Source: Planctomycetia bacterium
GTDB taxonomy: Bacteria > Planctomycetota > Planctomycetia > Pirellulales > Thermoguttaceae
DNA length: 64,000 bases
Reading direction: 5' to 3'
Assembly: GCA_030527185.1 (NCBI GenBank)
Contig: JAUNBF010000001.1
Location: 115,376 to 179,375, forward strand
This document shows, piece after piece, positions 28,869 through 38,491 of the stretch (within the stretch, counting starts at the first letter, position 1; each line of letters opens with the position of its first letter). The notes under the pieces were generated by a model. That model had not been told where the DNA came from. It made no database searches and saw nothing but the letters and a program-made list of their open reading frames with translations. The translations under genes and the position numbers were made by a program.

Positions 28869-31181
28869 ATGTTTACAGAACGTTTGTTGCAAGTCGCCAT
28901 CACCGTGACGGTTTCTCTGGGGGCTTGTTTGCTGGGAATGGGGGAACGGGAGAGTTTTTACCCGTTGATGATCATTACCGGAGCTTTTGGTTCTCTTTTA
29001 TTGACCGATTTTTCGGGGAAGTTTTATCTGAATCAACGATATTCCAATCTCCTTACCTGTCTGGCGGTGGTATGGATTCTTTTCGATTTTCTCGGTGCGC
29101 CGGCGGGATCGGATCGGTTGGTGGCCATTTCGCATCTGTTGGTTTTTCTGGAGCTGATCATTCTCTTTCGACGAAAAACGCTTTACAATTACTGGATTCT
29201 GATTTTGATGAGTTTCCAGCAAGTGGCTGTTTCCGCGGCCTATCCGCAGTCGATGAGTTTTGGTCTGATGCTGTTGTGTTATTTTTTCTCGACCATGGTG
29301 ACGATCTATTTGCTGGCAGTCTTTCGCCGTCAGCAGGAAATGTTGCGGTACGAATATCCTCAATGGTCGCTGGCATCGGCCAAACGTCCGCCATGCAAGG
29401 GTTGGGTTTCGGACTTTCAGGACTCGGTATTTTTCCTGCCACGGCGTTGGTTTTGGAGCGTTTTTCTCTTTGCGAGCGGCTCTTTCATTTTGGGAACGAT
29501 TTTTTTCTTCTTTTTGCCGCGAAGCAGTGCTGCCTCGTTCCGCAGCCCACCTCAGGAGATGGTTTCGCGAGTCGGTTTTTCGGAAACGATCCGTCTGGGG
29601 GAGTTGGGAGAGATGATTCAGGACCATCAGGAAATTTTGCGTGTAAAATTGTACGCCACCGATGGAAAAACCCGTGGCCGGCCTTATAAAGTGCATGAAA
29701 CGCCCAGCCAACTCTATTTGCGGGGAGCGATTTTGAACTACTACCAAAATGGCAGTTGGAGCTATTCCCAATATCGGGGTGAGGGAAATCCCTCTTTGGG
29801 AGACCGGCAGGTCAAAAGCCGACGGCCGGACTGGTCGTGGATTTATCCGCCGCCGAGGGATGTGTTGCCGGAAACGCTGACGTGGCTCGATTTTGTTGGC
29901 GACGACGCTCTGGGACGGGATATTTTTACCGTCTGGCCGTTCTATGGCGTTGCGGAGGAGACGAATCAGCAAATTCGTTTCGATCCTGCTTACCAACGGT
30001 TGTTGCGGCGACGTCCTTCCCGTGGAGAGTTGGAGTACGTCCTCCTGACGCAGGCCATTTCCCGACACGAGCAGGCCGAATTGGTTCCCTGCATGAATCG
30101 GGTTCGTGTGCGGCAGTTTTTGCAACTTCCGCCCGAAGAGGAGATTCGCAACGTGCAGGAAAAAGCGAAACTTTGGCTCGATGAGTTGTTGGAAGTGAAC
30201 GAGAATCCGACGCCGTATCAGGTGGCCAAGATTTTCCATCGAAAATTCGTCTTTTCGCAGGAGTTCCAATACAGTCTCAAACCGCAGCCGCGTGACGCGA
30301 AACTCGACCCGATCGACGATTTCGTCAAAAACCATCCGACCGGGCATTGTGAGTATTTTTCCAGTGCGCTTGCGCTAATGTTGCGCAGTATCGGCATTCC
30401 GACACGTGTGGTGGTAGGTTTTGCGACGGATGAATTCATGAAGCCAGGAGATTTTTTTGTGGTACGGCATTCCCATGCGCATAGCTGGACGGAAGTCTGG
30501 ATTACCCCGGAGATGATTCCTGAACATGTGAAGGAAAATTCGCCGTGGAAAGCTGCAGACTGGAAATATGGCGGTTGGCTGCGGCTCGACCCCACCCCTG
30601 CCGCGACGGAAGGGAATCAGGGGGTTAGCGCAATGGTGGATCGGGTGGGAAGTTTCGTCGATTGGATGGAGTCGCTGTGGAATACGTATGTCGTCCGTTT
30701 CAACCGCCCTCGTCAGGAAGAGACCATTTACGATCCTTTGCAAAGTGCGGTGCAGGACTCCTGGTTTTCGCTCTCCACGCAATCGACGTTGGCCAAGTGG
30801 CAGGCGTATTTTCTCGGAAATGCCCCCGAATCGCCTGATTTGGCTCAAATACGGCAGAAAGTTTTTCGGCAGGCACTGTTTACCTTTCTGATTCTGTTTA
30901 CGTTGGGCGTGCTAATCTACCTCCGACGGAGGATGACAGGGCACTGTGGTCGCTCTGGAAGAAGTGACCGGAAATCGAGGAATTTGCGAGAACATTCCGT
31001 GGCATTTTACCAACAATTGGAGAAAACGCTGGCGGCGCAGGGGTTTCGGCGAGCCGATTCGCAGACCGCACGGGAATTTATCAGCGAAGTGGAAAAAAAG
31101 CTATGTACCGACGAATACCATCCTCTGGTGGAACGGTATTACCAAATCCGTTTCGGCCATCGGAGAATGATTCATGATTAA
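28869..31181 (+). CDS. TgpA-like membrane transglutaminase (DUF3488/transglutaminase core)
   Basis: This is 770 aa from the ATG at 28869, which has AGGGA seven bases upstream and lies just below a promoter; an ATG at 28851 is possible. About six N-terminal helices (DUF3488 type) are followed by a large extracytoplasmic region. The transglutaminase-like core has its triad visible: Cys in P-T-G-H-C-E-Y-F-S-S-A, His in H-S-H-A-H-S-W-T-E-V-W and Asp in W-L-R-L-D-P-T-P. One C-terminal helix and a short cytoplasmic tail follow. The family includes Pseudomonas TgpA, which is essential there; its substrates are unknown. It usually sits with a MoxR ATPase and a DUF58 protein; neither is adjacent here. 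Confidence 0.87.
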   Translation: MFTERLLQVAITVTVSLGACLLGMGERESFYPLMIITGAFGSLLLTDFSGKFYLNQRYSNLLTCLAVVWILFDFLGAPAGSDRLVAISHLLVFLELIILFRRKTLYNYWILILMSFQQVAVSAAYPQSMSFGLMLLCYFFSTMVTIYLLAVFRRQQEMLRYEYPQWSLASAKRPPCKGWVSDFQDSVFFLPRRWFWSVFLFASGSFILGTIFFFFLPRSSAASFRSPPQEMVSRVGFSETIRLGELGEMIQDHQEILRVKLYATDGKTRGRPYKVHETPSQLYLRGAILNYYQNGSWSYSQYRGEGNPSLGDRQVKSRRPDWSWIYPPPRDVLPETLTWLDFVGDDALGRDIFTVWPFYGVAEETNQQIRFDPAYQRLLRRRPSRGELEYVLLTQAISRHEQAELVPCMNRVRVRQFLQLPPEEEIRNVQEKAKLWLDELLEVNENPTPYQVAKIFHRKFVFSQEFQYSLKPQPRDAKLDPIDDFVKNHPTGHCEYFSSALALMLRSIGIPTRVVVGFATDEFMKPGDFFVVRHSHAHSWTEVWITPEMIPEHVKENSPWKAADWKYGGWLRLDPTPAATEGNQGVSAMVDRVGSFVDWMESLWNTYVVRFNRPRQEETIYDPLQSAVQDSWFSLSTQSTLAKWQAYFLGNAPESPDLAQIRQKVFRQALFTFLILFTLGVLIYLRRRMTGHCGRSGRSDRKSRNLREHSVAFYQQLEKTLAAQGFRRADSQTAREFISEVEKKLCTDEYHPLVERYYQIRFGHRRMIHD

Positions 31182-31549
31182 TGAGGAAAACAGATTTTCA
31201 CCTCCAAGCCCCTCCCAGAAGTAAGGGCAGGGGACTGGCTTCCCCATGACGCAAGCGTAATCGTTTCTCTGAAAAAATCTTCTCAAAAGGCTCTTTTTCT
31301 CTGGAAGTCGCGGTTTTTCTGGAAAATAAGGGAATTTTCCTCTTGACCAAAGTGGAAAAACTTTCTATAGACAAAGAACCAGTATTCAAATGGGTTCTGT
31401 TTTCCCTCTTGAGAAAAAGAGAAGGGGGGGCGGAAGATTGTAAAAAACGCTGAAAAGAATTTCCTGCATCCGGGGCAAGTCGGAAAAAAACTTTTCAGGT
31501 TTGTGATGGAATCATTGTCAAAACAAGAGACATTTCAGGAGGTTTTCGG
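31182..31549. other. 368-bp intergenic region with autotransporter promoter
   Basis: It contains a C-rich AGCCCCTCCC-type fragment near 31205 reminiscent of the element at 38234, the promoter at 31343-31371, and a 7-G run (31424-31430) within the presumed leader of the autotransporter mRNA. No gene is supported. Confidence 0.5.
31343..31371 (+). promoter_or_regulatory. Promoter of the autotransporter gene
   Basis: TTGACC, 17 bp, TATAGA. The leader is about 170 nt and ends in AGGAGG, eight bases before the ATG at 31550. Confidence 0.7.
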
Positions 31550-34500
31550 ATGAAATCCAGTCGCATCTCTGAGGGGGGTTGTCGTTGGAAAAGGTTGGGA
31601 GTTCTGTTCCCATTGTTGGCAGGTCTCTGTTCCCCGGTTGCGGGTGTGGAAGTCAACTCTTTTGATGGTTTGCAGGACGCTCTCCGTACAGAACAGATCG
31701 ACGGTATCTCGCTTAGTGGAGAAATTTCCGGGCAGGGCGAATTGACGATCGGTGGCAGTAATACGCTGGATTTGAAAGAGTTCGACCTGAATTTCGGCAA
31801 TGAGGAAAATCTGACCCAAACGGCACTGAAATTTTCCGATGGCACGATTACTCTGACGGTGACTTCTTCCGCAGACGAATCCCAGGAGGACGTTTTCAAG
31901 GGAGCGATAGAATCTTTTGGAGAGCTTGCATTCTTCGGCAGTGCTACGGCAGGTTCGTCTTCCACACTGGTTCTGAAAGATGGTGTGGAGCTTTTCACCA
32001 TGATGGACGAAAATTGGGGCGGATACACCTTGATTATCGAAGACATTTTGCTGCGGGTCGAGGGGAGTGGGATAACGGCAGGCCAGGAAGGGGGAGAAGA
32101 CGAGGATGGGACGGTATATCCTGACTACAAGGGAAATGTGTTGCTGAAGGGTGATCTGGAACTTGTCCAGAGTTCCACGTTTTGGGCCAAAGATGCTTTG
32201 ACGGTGGGAACGGGCGGCACGATTTTGGTGGATGCATCCAAAATGACGGTTGGTTCGCTGGTACTGGAAGATGGCGTGACGACGACGCTGAAACTGGGCA
32301 ACGGCGGGACTTTCCAGACGGGTGGAGATGTGACGCTGGATGGGCAGACGATTCTGCTGGAGACGGTGGAAAATGCCACGTCGGGTGGCGGGCTGTTGGT
32401 GGGAGGAACGTTGACTTTGCAACAGAGTTTGACGGTGGGCGGAGCGGAGACCAATGTTTTGCCACTGGCGGGGCTTTCCGCGGGAAAACTGGTCTTGGAC
32501 GCCTTTTCTTTTACAGGCGACGATAATCTGGAATTTCACGTGACAGATGGAAAAGTGGTGACGGTGGGAGAACTCGACGCTACGACGACGGGAAATGTCG
32601 ATTTGCTGGTGACGGGCGTGGATTCGCTTCTCGGTGTTTACGCTTCCGCAACCGGAGACCCTGGAAAGGTCGTTCTCGGAAGGAAGGACGCAACTGGGGG
32701 AAATCTCCAGATTCGTATTGAAGATGGTGGCGGCTGGCAAATTCTGGGTTATGAAGATGAAGATGGGAATGTCGTTGGCGGGAATTTGGAAATCTACCTG
32801 CGGGAAAACGATTCCATGGTGGTTTCAGGAACGCGTTACAATACCACCCAATATAACGTTGCGGTTTCCAACGATGCCACCATTCAGGCGGTCGAAGGAA
32901 GCAATCAGATCGATATTTTGAACGGTGCTTTGGTTCGTATTGAAGGGACACTTTCCACCGGTGCGGCGGCGGGTGAGACGCTGTCGTGGTTCATCGACGG
33001 GGAGGGGGAATCCCGCATTTCGGACACGGAATCCATGGTACTTCCTTCGGCACTGGTCGTCGGGAAGCTGGCTGCCAATACCGAGGGCACGACGGAATTT
33101 GTCATTCGCAACGGCGGTGTTTTGAATTTGCTGGAAGACAACACGTTGGGAGAAGGGGTAAAAATTGTTTTGGGCGGTGCCGGAGAAGAGAGCGGGTTGA
33201 GTATGCTCCTGGCACAGAATTATGGCGACTCCGGTTTGGTAGAAGTCAATCTGACCTTGAATGACGGACTGGTGTTGGAAAATGCCCAAGATGATTCGGG
33301 AGAAACCATGGATGGCGGGCGAATCGTGGTGACGAACGGTACGCTGACGGTGAATATGAATGAATTGACGGTTGCCGAGGGGACGAACAGCCCGGTCAAT
33401 GAAATTTCCGCGACAAAACTTCAACTGGCGGAAGCGGCGGATTCCGATGTGACGTTTACCGTGACGGACGGAAAAGCGGTGCAGGTAGGGGAAATCACCG
33501 GTGCGCAGGCGACGGGAAGTGCGGCCACAATCCAGGTTTCCCAAGGTTCCACGCTCGGTGCGTATCTCGATAGTACCAATACCAGTTGGACGGGAAATGT
33601 GACGCTCGGAGCGGCGGATGGCGGGGATGTGAATATTTCCCTGACCGAAGGAAGCTCTTTTGTGGCAGGCAATGCCATGACGCTTCATTTGCAGGATGGC
33701 AACGCGATTACCGTGGATGGCACGATTCAGAAGACGACGACCGGTGACGACGGCGAGGAGACGACGACTGTTCCTTCGCAAATTTCCGCCGAGACGCTGG
33801 CATTGAACACGTACGGAGCCTCTTTCCTGGACATCACCAATGGTGGGCAGGTTTACGGTACCAGCGATGTAACACTGACGGCTGCCGATAATGCCCAATG
33901 GACGGTTGAGATTGCGGGAACCCAAGACGCGGATGGAAAAACCGTTCCCTCCTACCTCGCTTCCAGTGGCACCATTTCGCTGGGAGGAGATGGGACGATC
34001 GACATGACGCTGACGGATGGCGGAGCGATCTCGGCAGGGGAATTGCTCGCGTCGGATGGTTCTGGTGAAACGACGATCACGTTGTCGGGAAAAGACTCTT
34101 TTCTGGAGATATTTCAGAGTGAAAGCACTACCAGCAGCGGTGATTTGGTTCTCGGCAAAAGCGGAACCGCGACGCTGAACGTTTCCGACGGCGCTTTGGT
34201 CAACGCGGCAGGAAAACTGGTCGTCGGGGAGAGTGGTGTTGGAACGATGACGTTGGAGAACAGCATTTTGCAGAGTGCCGGTGTCATCATTGGTCAAAAT
34301 CGGGTCGACGTGGCAGATGGTGAGGAAGAACCTGTTTCCGAACTGATCATTTCCGGCAGTGGAAGCCAGTGGTACATTACCGAACAGGCCTTTGAAACGC
34401 CCACCATTGCGGGAACGGGCACATTAGAAGTGAAAGATTTGATCAATACCACGGGAGAGGGAAACTGGTCGGGGGTTTATGTCAACGCGGGAGCGGGAAT

Positions 34501-36061
34501 TTACCTCAACGGCAATGCCACTTTTGACAATTCCTACCTCTATTTTGCCACCTCCACCGAAACGAGTGGCGAAACGACGACAACCAAAAACTCCTATCTC
34601 TCGGTCGGGCAGGGGAATACGGTCCGCATCGAAAATGGCTCCATCCTTGCCGGGAATCCGATTGTCACGGGAAATATCACGTTTGACGGAACCAGTACCT
34701 ACGAAGTGGCGTTGGGAACGGACGGTTCCAGCGAAAAACTGACCGTTCACGATGGGAATATTACCATCACTGACGGAGCCAAACTGAACCTCTACTTTGC
34801 CGATCAGGGATTCCTCCAAACGATGGAATGGACGGTGATGGAAATTGATGAAACGTATGGCATTATCGGGGAATGGGACATTTCCAGCCCTCTTCCGTTC
34901 TACTCCTTCACACAGGATGGCGGGACGGTTTCGGCAGAGTTGAATAACCATTATTTTCAGGATCGTCTTCCCGGAGGTAATCCCAATGAACAGGAAGTGA
35001 TTCGTTTTCTCGACTCGTTCCCGGATTCGTGGTACTCGGCGTTGTTGAATCTGGCCAATGGTACGGATGAACAATTGCTCGGAGCGGTGCGCCAATTGAC
35101 CGGAAGTGCCCGTGCCAACAGTATGCAGTTGGCGCGGCAGTCGCTTTGGGTTCCGGTGGGAGATCGTATTTCCTGGGATCAAGCCAATCAGGCTTACCTC
35201 GGCCCGCAGAATCCATTTTCCCACACGCAGGAATACACCTCCCTCTGGTTCCAGGCCGGGTATCGGTACCGTTCGCTGGATGGAAATGGTGGGCTGCCGG
35301 GTTACGACATCGACGGTTTTAACGTGATGGTTGGAATGGATCGGGTTTTTGAATCCTATCTGGCAGGCGGACTTTTCTTCTCCTACAGCAATCCGACGTT
35401 GGAACAGGAACTGGATAGTGTAGAGGCCAGCAACTACTCCTTCGGTCTCTATCTCGGATACAAAATGGGATGGGGACTGGAATTGAAAGGAATGGCGGCC
35501 TACACGTTCTCGGATTACGATCTGCAGCGGAATATGCACTTTTTCTTCGGGGAAAATTACCTTTCGACCGCTTCCTACAAAGGAGATGCGGTGACGGCCA
35601 GTATCGAACTGGCTCGTCCGATTTTCTTCCCGATGATGGTGCTGCGGCCTATGGTTGCGGTGGATACGGAAGCGGTCTGGCAGAAAAGTGCCATGGAAAG
35701 TGGAGCGGGAATTTATTCTCTCTACTACGGTGATTCCGACGGAGCCTGGACGTATGCACGATTCGGTGCCACATTGGATTTGGCATCAATGGAACGTTTT
35801 GTGCTGAAAGGAAAAGCCTTCTATGCTTTGCAGATCGATGGTACTCGTGGTTCTCGGGTGGAGGGAATCTTCGACTCCACGAACTACTCCCTCTCCTTCG
35901 TCGGAACCGATCCGGGAGATGATTACTGGAATCTGGGGCTGACCGGACAGTTTACCCTCGGCCCTGGCAAACGAACACTCCTGTACGTGACCTACGATGG
36001 GTATTTCAACGGCGATTTGCAGTCCCACTTCATCGATGGTGGGTTGCAGTTCACCTTCTGA
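31550..36061 (+). CDS. Type V autotransporter with C-terminal beta-barrel
   Basis: This 1,503-aa protein has a signal peptide (residues about 1-33, ending S-P-V-A-G). A passenger of about 1,150 residues, rich in G/T/S, is built of repeated V-T-L-x-x-G and I-T-V-x-D-G-x-I-x strands, as in self-associating pertactin-like folds. The last ~300 residues look like an autotransporter barrel: a helix-like Q-L-T-G-S-A-R-A-N-S-M-Q segment, alternating aromatic strands (S-L-W-F-Q-A-G-Y-R-Y-R-S, L-A-G-G-L-F-F-S-Y-S) and a terminal aromatic residue (L-Q-F-T-F). Known: such barrels insert in the outer membrane and carry the passenger to the surface. Cysteine is nearly absent, as usual for passengers. Monocistronic, with its own promoter and terminator. 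Confidence 0.85.
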   Translation: MKSSRISEGGCRWKRLGVLFPLLAGLCSPVAGVEVNSFDGLQDALRTEQIDGISLSGEISGQGELTIGGSNTLDLKEFDLNFGNEENLTQTALKFSDGTITLTVTSSADESQEDVFKGAIESFGELAFFGSATAGSSSTLVLKDGVELFTMMDENWGGYTLIIEDILLRVEGSGITAGQEGGEDEDGTVYPDYKGNVLLKGDLELVQSSTFWAKDALTVGTGGTILVDASKMTVGSLVLEDGVTTTLKLGNGGTFQTGGDVTLDGQTILLETVENATSGGGLLVGGTLTLQQSLTVGGAETNVLPLAGLSAGKLVLDAFSFTGDDNLEFHVTDGKVVTVGELDATTTGNVDLLVTGVDSLLGVYASATGDPGKVVLGRKDATGGNLQIRIEDGGGWQILGYEDEDGNVVGGNLEIYLRENDSMVVSGTRYNTTQYNVAVSNDATIQAVEGSNQIDILNGALVRIEGTLSTGAAAGETLSWFIDGEGESRISDTESMVLPSALVVGKLAANTEGTTEFVIRNGGVLNLLEDNTLGEGVKIVLGGAGEESGLSMLLAQNYGDSGLVEVNLTLNDGLVLENAQDDSGETMDGGRIVVTNGTLTVNMNELTVAEGTNSPVNEISATKLQLAEAADSDVTFTVTDGKAVQVGEITGAQATGSAATIQVSQGSTLGAYLDSTNTSWTGNVTLGAADGGDVNISLTEGSSFVAGNAMTLHLQDGNAITVDGTIQKTTTGDDGEETTTVPSQISAETLALNTYGASFLDITNGGQVYGTSDVTLTAADNAQWTVEIAGTQDADGKTVPSYLASSGTISLGGDGTIDMTLTDGGAISAGELLASDGSGETTITLSGKDSFLEIFQSESTTSSGDLVLGKSGTATLNVSDGALVNAAGKLVVGESGVGTMTLENSILQSAGVIIGQNRVDVADGEEEPVSELIISGSGSQWYITEQAFETPTIAGTGTLEVKDLINTTGEGNWSGVYVNAGAGIYLNGNATFDNSYLYFATSTETSGETTTTKNSYLSVGQGNTVRIENGSILAGNPIVTGNITFDGTSTYEVALGTDGSSEKLTVHDGNITITDGAKLNLYFADQGFLQTMEWTVMEIDETYGIIGEWDISSPLPFYSFTQDGGTVSAELNNHYFQDRLPGGNPNEQEVIRFLDSFPDSWYSALLNLANGTDEQLLGAVRQLTGSARANSMQLARQSLWVPVGDRISWDQANQAYLGPQNPFSHTQEYTSLWFQAGYRYRSLDGNGGLPGYDIDGFNVMVGMDRVFESYLAGGLFFSYSNPTLEQELDSVEASNYSFGLYLGYKMGWGLELKGMAAYTFSDYDLQRNMHFFFGENYLSTASYKGDAVTASIELARPIFFPMMVLRPMVAVDTEAVWQKSAMESGAGIYSLYYGDSDGAWTYARFGATLDLASMERFVLKGKAFYALQIDGTRGSRVEGIFDSTNYSLSFVGTDPGDDYWNLGLTGQFTLGPGKRTLLYVTYDGYFNGDLQSHFIDGGLQFTF

Positions 36062-36090
36062 GAATGGATTGTTTGAAACGCATTTTTTCG

Positions 36091-36119
36091 GCGTGGGAGG
36101 AGACTTCCACGCTTTTTTT
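36091..36119 (+). terminator. Rho-independent terminator of the autotransporter gene
   Basis: GCGTGGGAG, a four-base loop GAGA, CTTCCACGC (one G-T pair) and then seven T. It starts 30 bp after the stop codon. Confidence 0.8.
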
Positions 36120-36141
36120 GACAAAAATATTCCCCCTCCCC

Positions 36142-36170
36142 TTGTTGCGAAGTGGGAATTCCCTTATATT
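36142..36170 (+). promoter_or_regulatory. Promoter of the CorC/CBS transporter gene
   Basis: TTGTTG, 17 bp, TATATT; the leader is about 70 nt. It begins 22 bp after the terminator above. Confidence 0.6.
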
Positions 36171-36247
36171 GAAGAAAATTGTTTGTTTTATCCCTTTCAC
36201 CCCTAATAGAAGGAACCCATTTACTTTAACCACGCTAAAGGAAAGCT

Positions 36248-37507
36248 ATGTGGACCATTTTTATCGGCAGTATGGCTCTGGCACTGATTGTGTCGGCAAT
36301 CTGCTCTCTCTGCGAGGCGGCTCTGTTGAGTTTGACGCCTGGACAAATCGAAGAAATGAAAGAAAAAAGCCCACGACGGGCGAGAATCTGGAGAAAGTTC
36401 AAAGAAGATATTGAAGAACCGATTTCTGTCATTCTGATTCTTAATACCTCGGCTCACACCATCGGTGCGACCATTGCCGGCTCTCAGTTTGCGGAAATCT
36501 GCGGAAAAAACAATCTGTACGTGACGCTGTTCTCCATCCTCTTTACGTATCTGATGCTCCAGTACACGGAAATCCTCCCCAAAACGTTGGGTGTCCGGTA
36601 CAATCGTGTCGTGGCACAATATTTTACTGGTGTCCTGAAAACCCTGATTCTCATTTTGCGTCCTGTCATCTGGTTCGTTCATCTGGTCAATCGACCCTTT
36701 GAATCCAAAGGTGGCTCCAGCGTTTCCACGTTGGACGAATTGAGTGCCCTGGTTCGACTGGCGGGGATTTCCAATCTGATCGATAAAAATCAGGTGCGAA
36801 TCCTCGAAGAGGCCAGCAAACTCCGAAAACGAACCGCTCGCGAAGTGATGATTCCCGTCGAGCAGATTACGTTTCTCTCCACCGACCAGAGTGTGCCGGA
36901 CGCGGTGATTGCCGCCCATTTAGACCCGCATACGCGATTTCCCCTGATGGAAAAATCCGATGTGAACCAGATTGTGGGCTACGTCAATTTCAAAGAACTC
37001 GTCGCCATCATGCGAACCAATCCCCATAATCCGACCGTGGCAGGAATTGCCCGAAATGTGCATTTTGTCAGGGATTCGGAAAAATTGTCCGATGTTTTGA
37101 AACTCTTTGTCAACCACCATGCCCATATCGCCATCGTTCAGAATGACCAGGCTCATACCGTGGGGCTGATCACGATGGAAGATATTGTGGAGGAACTCGT
37201 CGGCGAACTGGAAGATGAATTCGACCACCATCTCCCAACGTACATCCAGCCGATGGGAAAGGACACCTTCCTCTTTGGTGGGGGAGCCAAACTGAAAACC
37301 GTTTTCGACCATCTGGGACTGGAAATTGCCCCGACCGAAGATGAAAATGAGAGCATTTCCTCCTGGCTCCTGCGGCAATTCGGCACTCTCCCCGCTCCCG
37401 GCAAGAAATTCACGTTCCAGGGCTGGGACTTCCTTGTTCGACGTGTCCGCCGTGAAAAAATCTTCGACATCAACGTCGGACGACAGGGCGAAACATTTCC
37501 AATGTGA
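36248..37507 (+). CDS. HlyC/CorC (CNNM/DUF21-CBS) family transporter
   Basis: This 419-aa protein has the N-terminal DUF21 membrane domain (three to four helices, with C-E-A-A-L-L-S-L near residue 25 and E-I-L-P-K-T-L-G near 113). A pair of CBS domains follows (about 200-330, containing V-M-I-P-V-E-Q-I and G-L-I-T-M-E-D-I-V-E-E-L-V-G), then a C-terminal CorC/HlyC transporter-associated domain. The family is linked to Mg2+/Co2+ efflux or tolerance; 'hemolysin' names are historical. AAAGGAA precedes the ATG. Confidence 0.88.
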   Translation: MWTIFIGSMALALIVSAICSLCEAALLSLTPGQIEEMKEKSPRRARIWRKFKEDIEEPISVILILNTSAHTIGATIAGSQFAEICGKNNLYVTLFSILFTYLMLQYTEILPKTLGVRYNRVVAQYFTGVLKTLILILRPVIWFVHLVNRPFESKGGSSVSTLDELSALVRLAGISNLIDKNQVRILEEASKLRKRTAREVMIPVEQITFLSTDQSVPDAVIAAHLDPHTRFPLMEKSDVNQIVGYVNFKELVAIMRTNPHNPTVAGIARNVHFVRDSEKLSDVLKLFVNHHAHIAIVQNDQAHTVGLITMEDIVEELVGELEDEFDHHLPTYIQPMGKDTFLFGGGAKLKTVFDHLGLEIAPTEDENESISSWLLRQFGTLPAPGKKFTFQGWDFLVRRVRREKIFDINVGRQGETFPM

Positions 37508-37535
37508 GCGGAATTCGTCCTACCATCCCTGGAAA

Positions 37536-38021
37536 TCAAGAATCGGGGGTTGCGGAATGGGGTGAAACGCTCCCCAAAAATTCCAATATCCCCGTTGCCT
37601 GATAGGTCAAAGCATCCAACAGTGCCGTGGCCAGAGCGTCTTCCGATTCGCAATAAATTTTGGAATGCCCATAAGTCACTACGACAGGATAACCTTTCAC
37701 GTCATTGATTTCGTATTCCAAAATACAAAAGGGGTCAGGATTTCCCTTAACACTCACCACGATACCGTTATTACGAATGATTTTACTCTTTGCCATTGTC
37801 TGGGCCAGACCTCCTAATAGGAGTACTTGTTCCCTTGATGGTTTTTTCTCCCAGGAGCCAGCTTTTACATGAATGGAAAGGTCTGGAAATTGTTTCTGTA
37901 AAATAGGTTCCAGTTCCTTGCAAAAATTTTGAAGAATTTGGTGAATAGTTCGTTTTGTATAGGTATACGTTTGACCATCTTCAATAGCTTTCAGCATAGC
38001 CCGAGAATCAATTTTCGACAT
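37536..38021 (-). CDS. Hypothetical protein, 161 aa
   Basis: I do not recognise this protein. The ATG at 38021 has AAGGAG eight bases upstream; the frame stays open about 105 bases further, but that extension looks non-coding. It is soluble, with mixed alpha/beta character: a helical N-terminus (M-L-K-A-I-E-D-G-Q-T-Y-T-Y-T-K-R), then V-V-S-V-K-G-N-P-D-P-F-C-I-L-E-Y-E-I-N and V-V-V-T-Y-G-H-S-K-I strands, and a C-terminal helix. There is no signal peptide or obvious catalytic motif. It stands alone between the CorC-like gene and the repeat element at 38234. Its lower GC and different codon use compared with neighbours would fit recent acquisition, but this is only an impression. Confidence 0.6.
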   Translation of the reverse strand: MSKIDSRAMLKAIEDGQTYTYTKRTIHQILQNFCKELEPILQKQFPDLSIHVKAGSWEKKPSREQVLLLGGLAQTMAKSKIIRNNGIVVSVKGNPDPFCILEYEINDVKGYPVVVTYGHSKIYCESEDALATALLDALTYQATGILEFLGSVSPHSATPDS

Positions 38022-38233
38022 TGGACGGCTCCTTTTGGTAAATGTGAACATAAACAGGTTTGTGAACACCTCTTTGGTCGCGAACAAGTGGTTCCATAAT
38101 CCCTGCCTTAAATTCAAGATTTTCATCTCTCACAATATTTTCCCTAATAAAATCTGGTCAAATAAGGGGTATTGGCATCGTAAGGTATCGTTTTTATATA
38201 CCAGTGTTCCTTGAAATTTCCGGTATTCCGCAC

Positions 38234-38399
38234 GAAAGCCCCTCCCTTGGGGAGGGGTGGTAGCCGTTAGGCTACCGGGGTGGGCAGGGTGGAATAACAA
38301 AGGAGCGTTCTATCGTAATTTGCCCAATAGAACGTTGTTCTGCCATTTCACCCACCCCCCGCCCTATCGGGCGTACCCCTCCCAAAGGTAGGGGCTTTC
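38234..38399. repeat. 166-bp inverted-repeat (MITE-like) element
   Basis: The termini GAAAGCCCCTCCCTTGGGG... (38234-38257) and ...CCCCAAAGG-type CCCTCCCAAAGGTAGGGGCTTTC (38376-38399) are near-perfect inverted repeats of 24 bp. Inside lie GGGTGGG/CCCACCC arms, a CGTTCTAT...ATAGAACG hairpin and TAGCCGTTAGGCTA. It could fold into one long cruciform. No coding capacity is credible. A decayed relative is suspected at 46627-46671. With the adjoining repeat at 38378-38437 it occupies most of the 470-bp gap upstream of 38491. Confidence 0.7.
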
Positions 38400-38437
38400 T
38401 TTTCGTTTTCCTGAAATTCAAAGTGGAAGGAGTATAG
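38378..38437 (-). repeat. 60-bp dispersed intergenic repeat, copy B
   Basis: Near-identical partner of 3195-3254 and overlapping the right arm of the 166-bp element. It lies 54 bp beyond the stop of the SelA-like gene, as copy A lies beyond the sialidase-like gene. Confidence 0.75.
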
Positions 38438-38491
38438 TTTATCGTCCCGATGTTGGGAGAAATTTCCAAAAAGGAGAGTGACAGTAAAAAC

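Noticed and set aside
31424..31430. 7-G run in the autotransporter leader as a transcriptional contingency tract
   Set aside because: It lies downstream of the -10 box and is too short to stand out from other 7-nt runs in the window.
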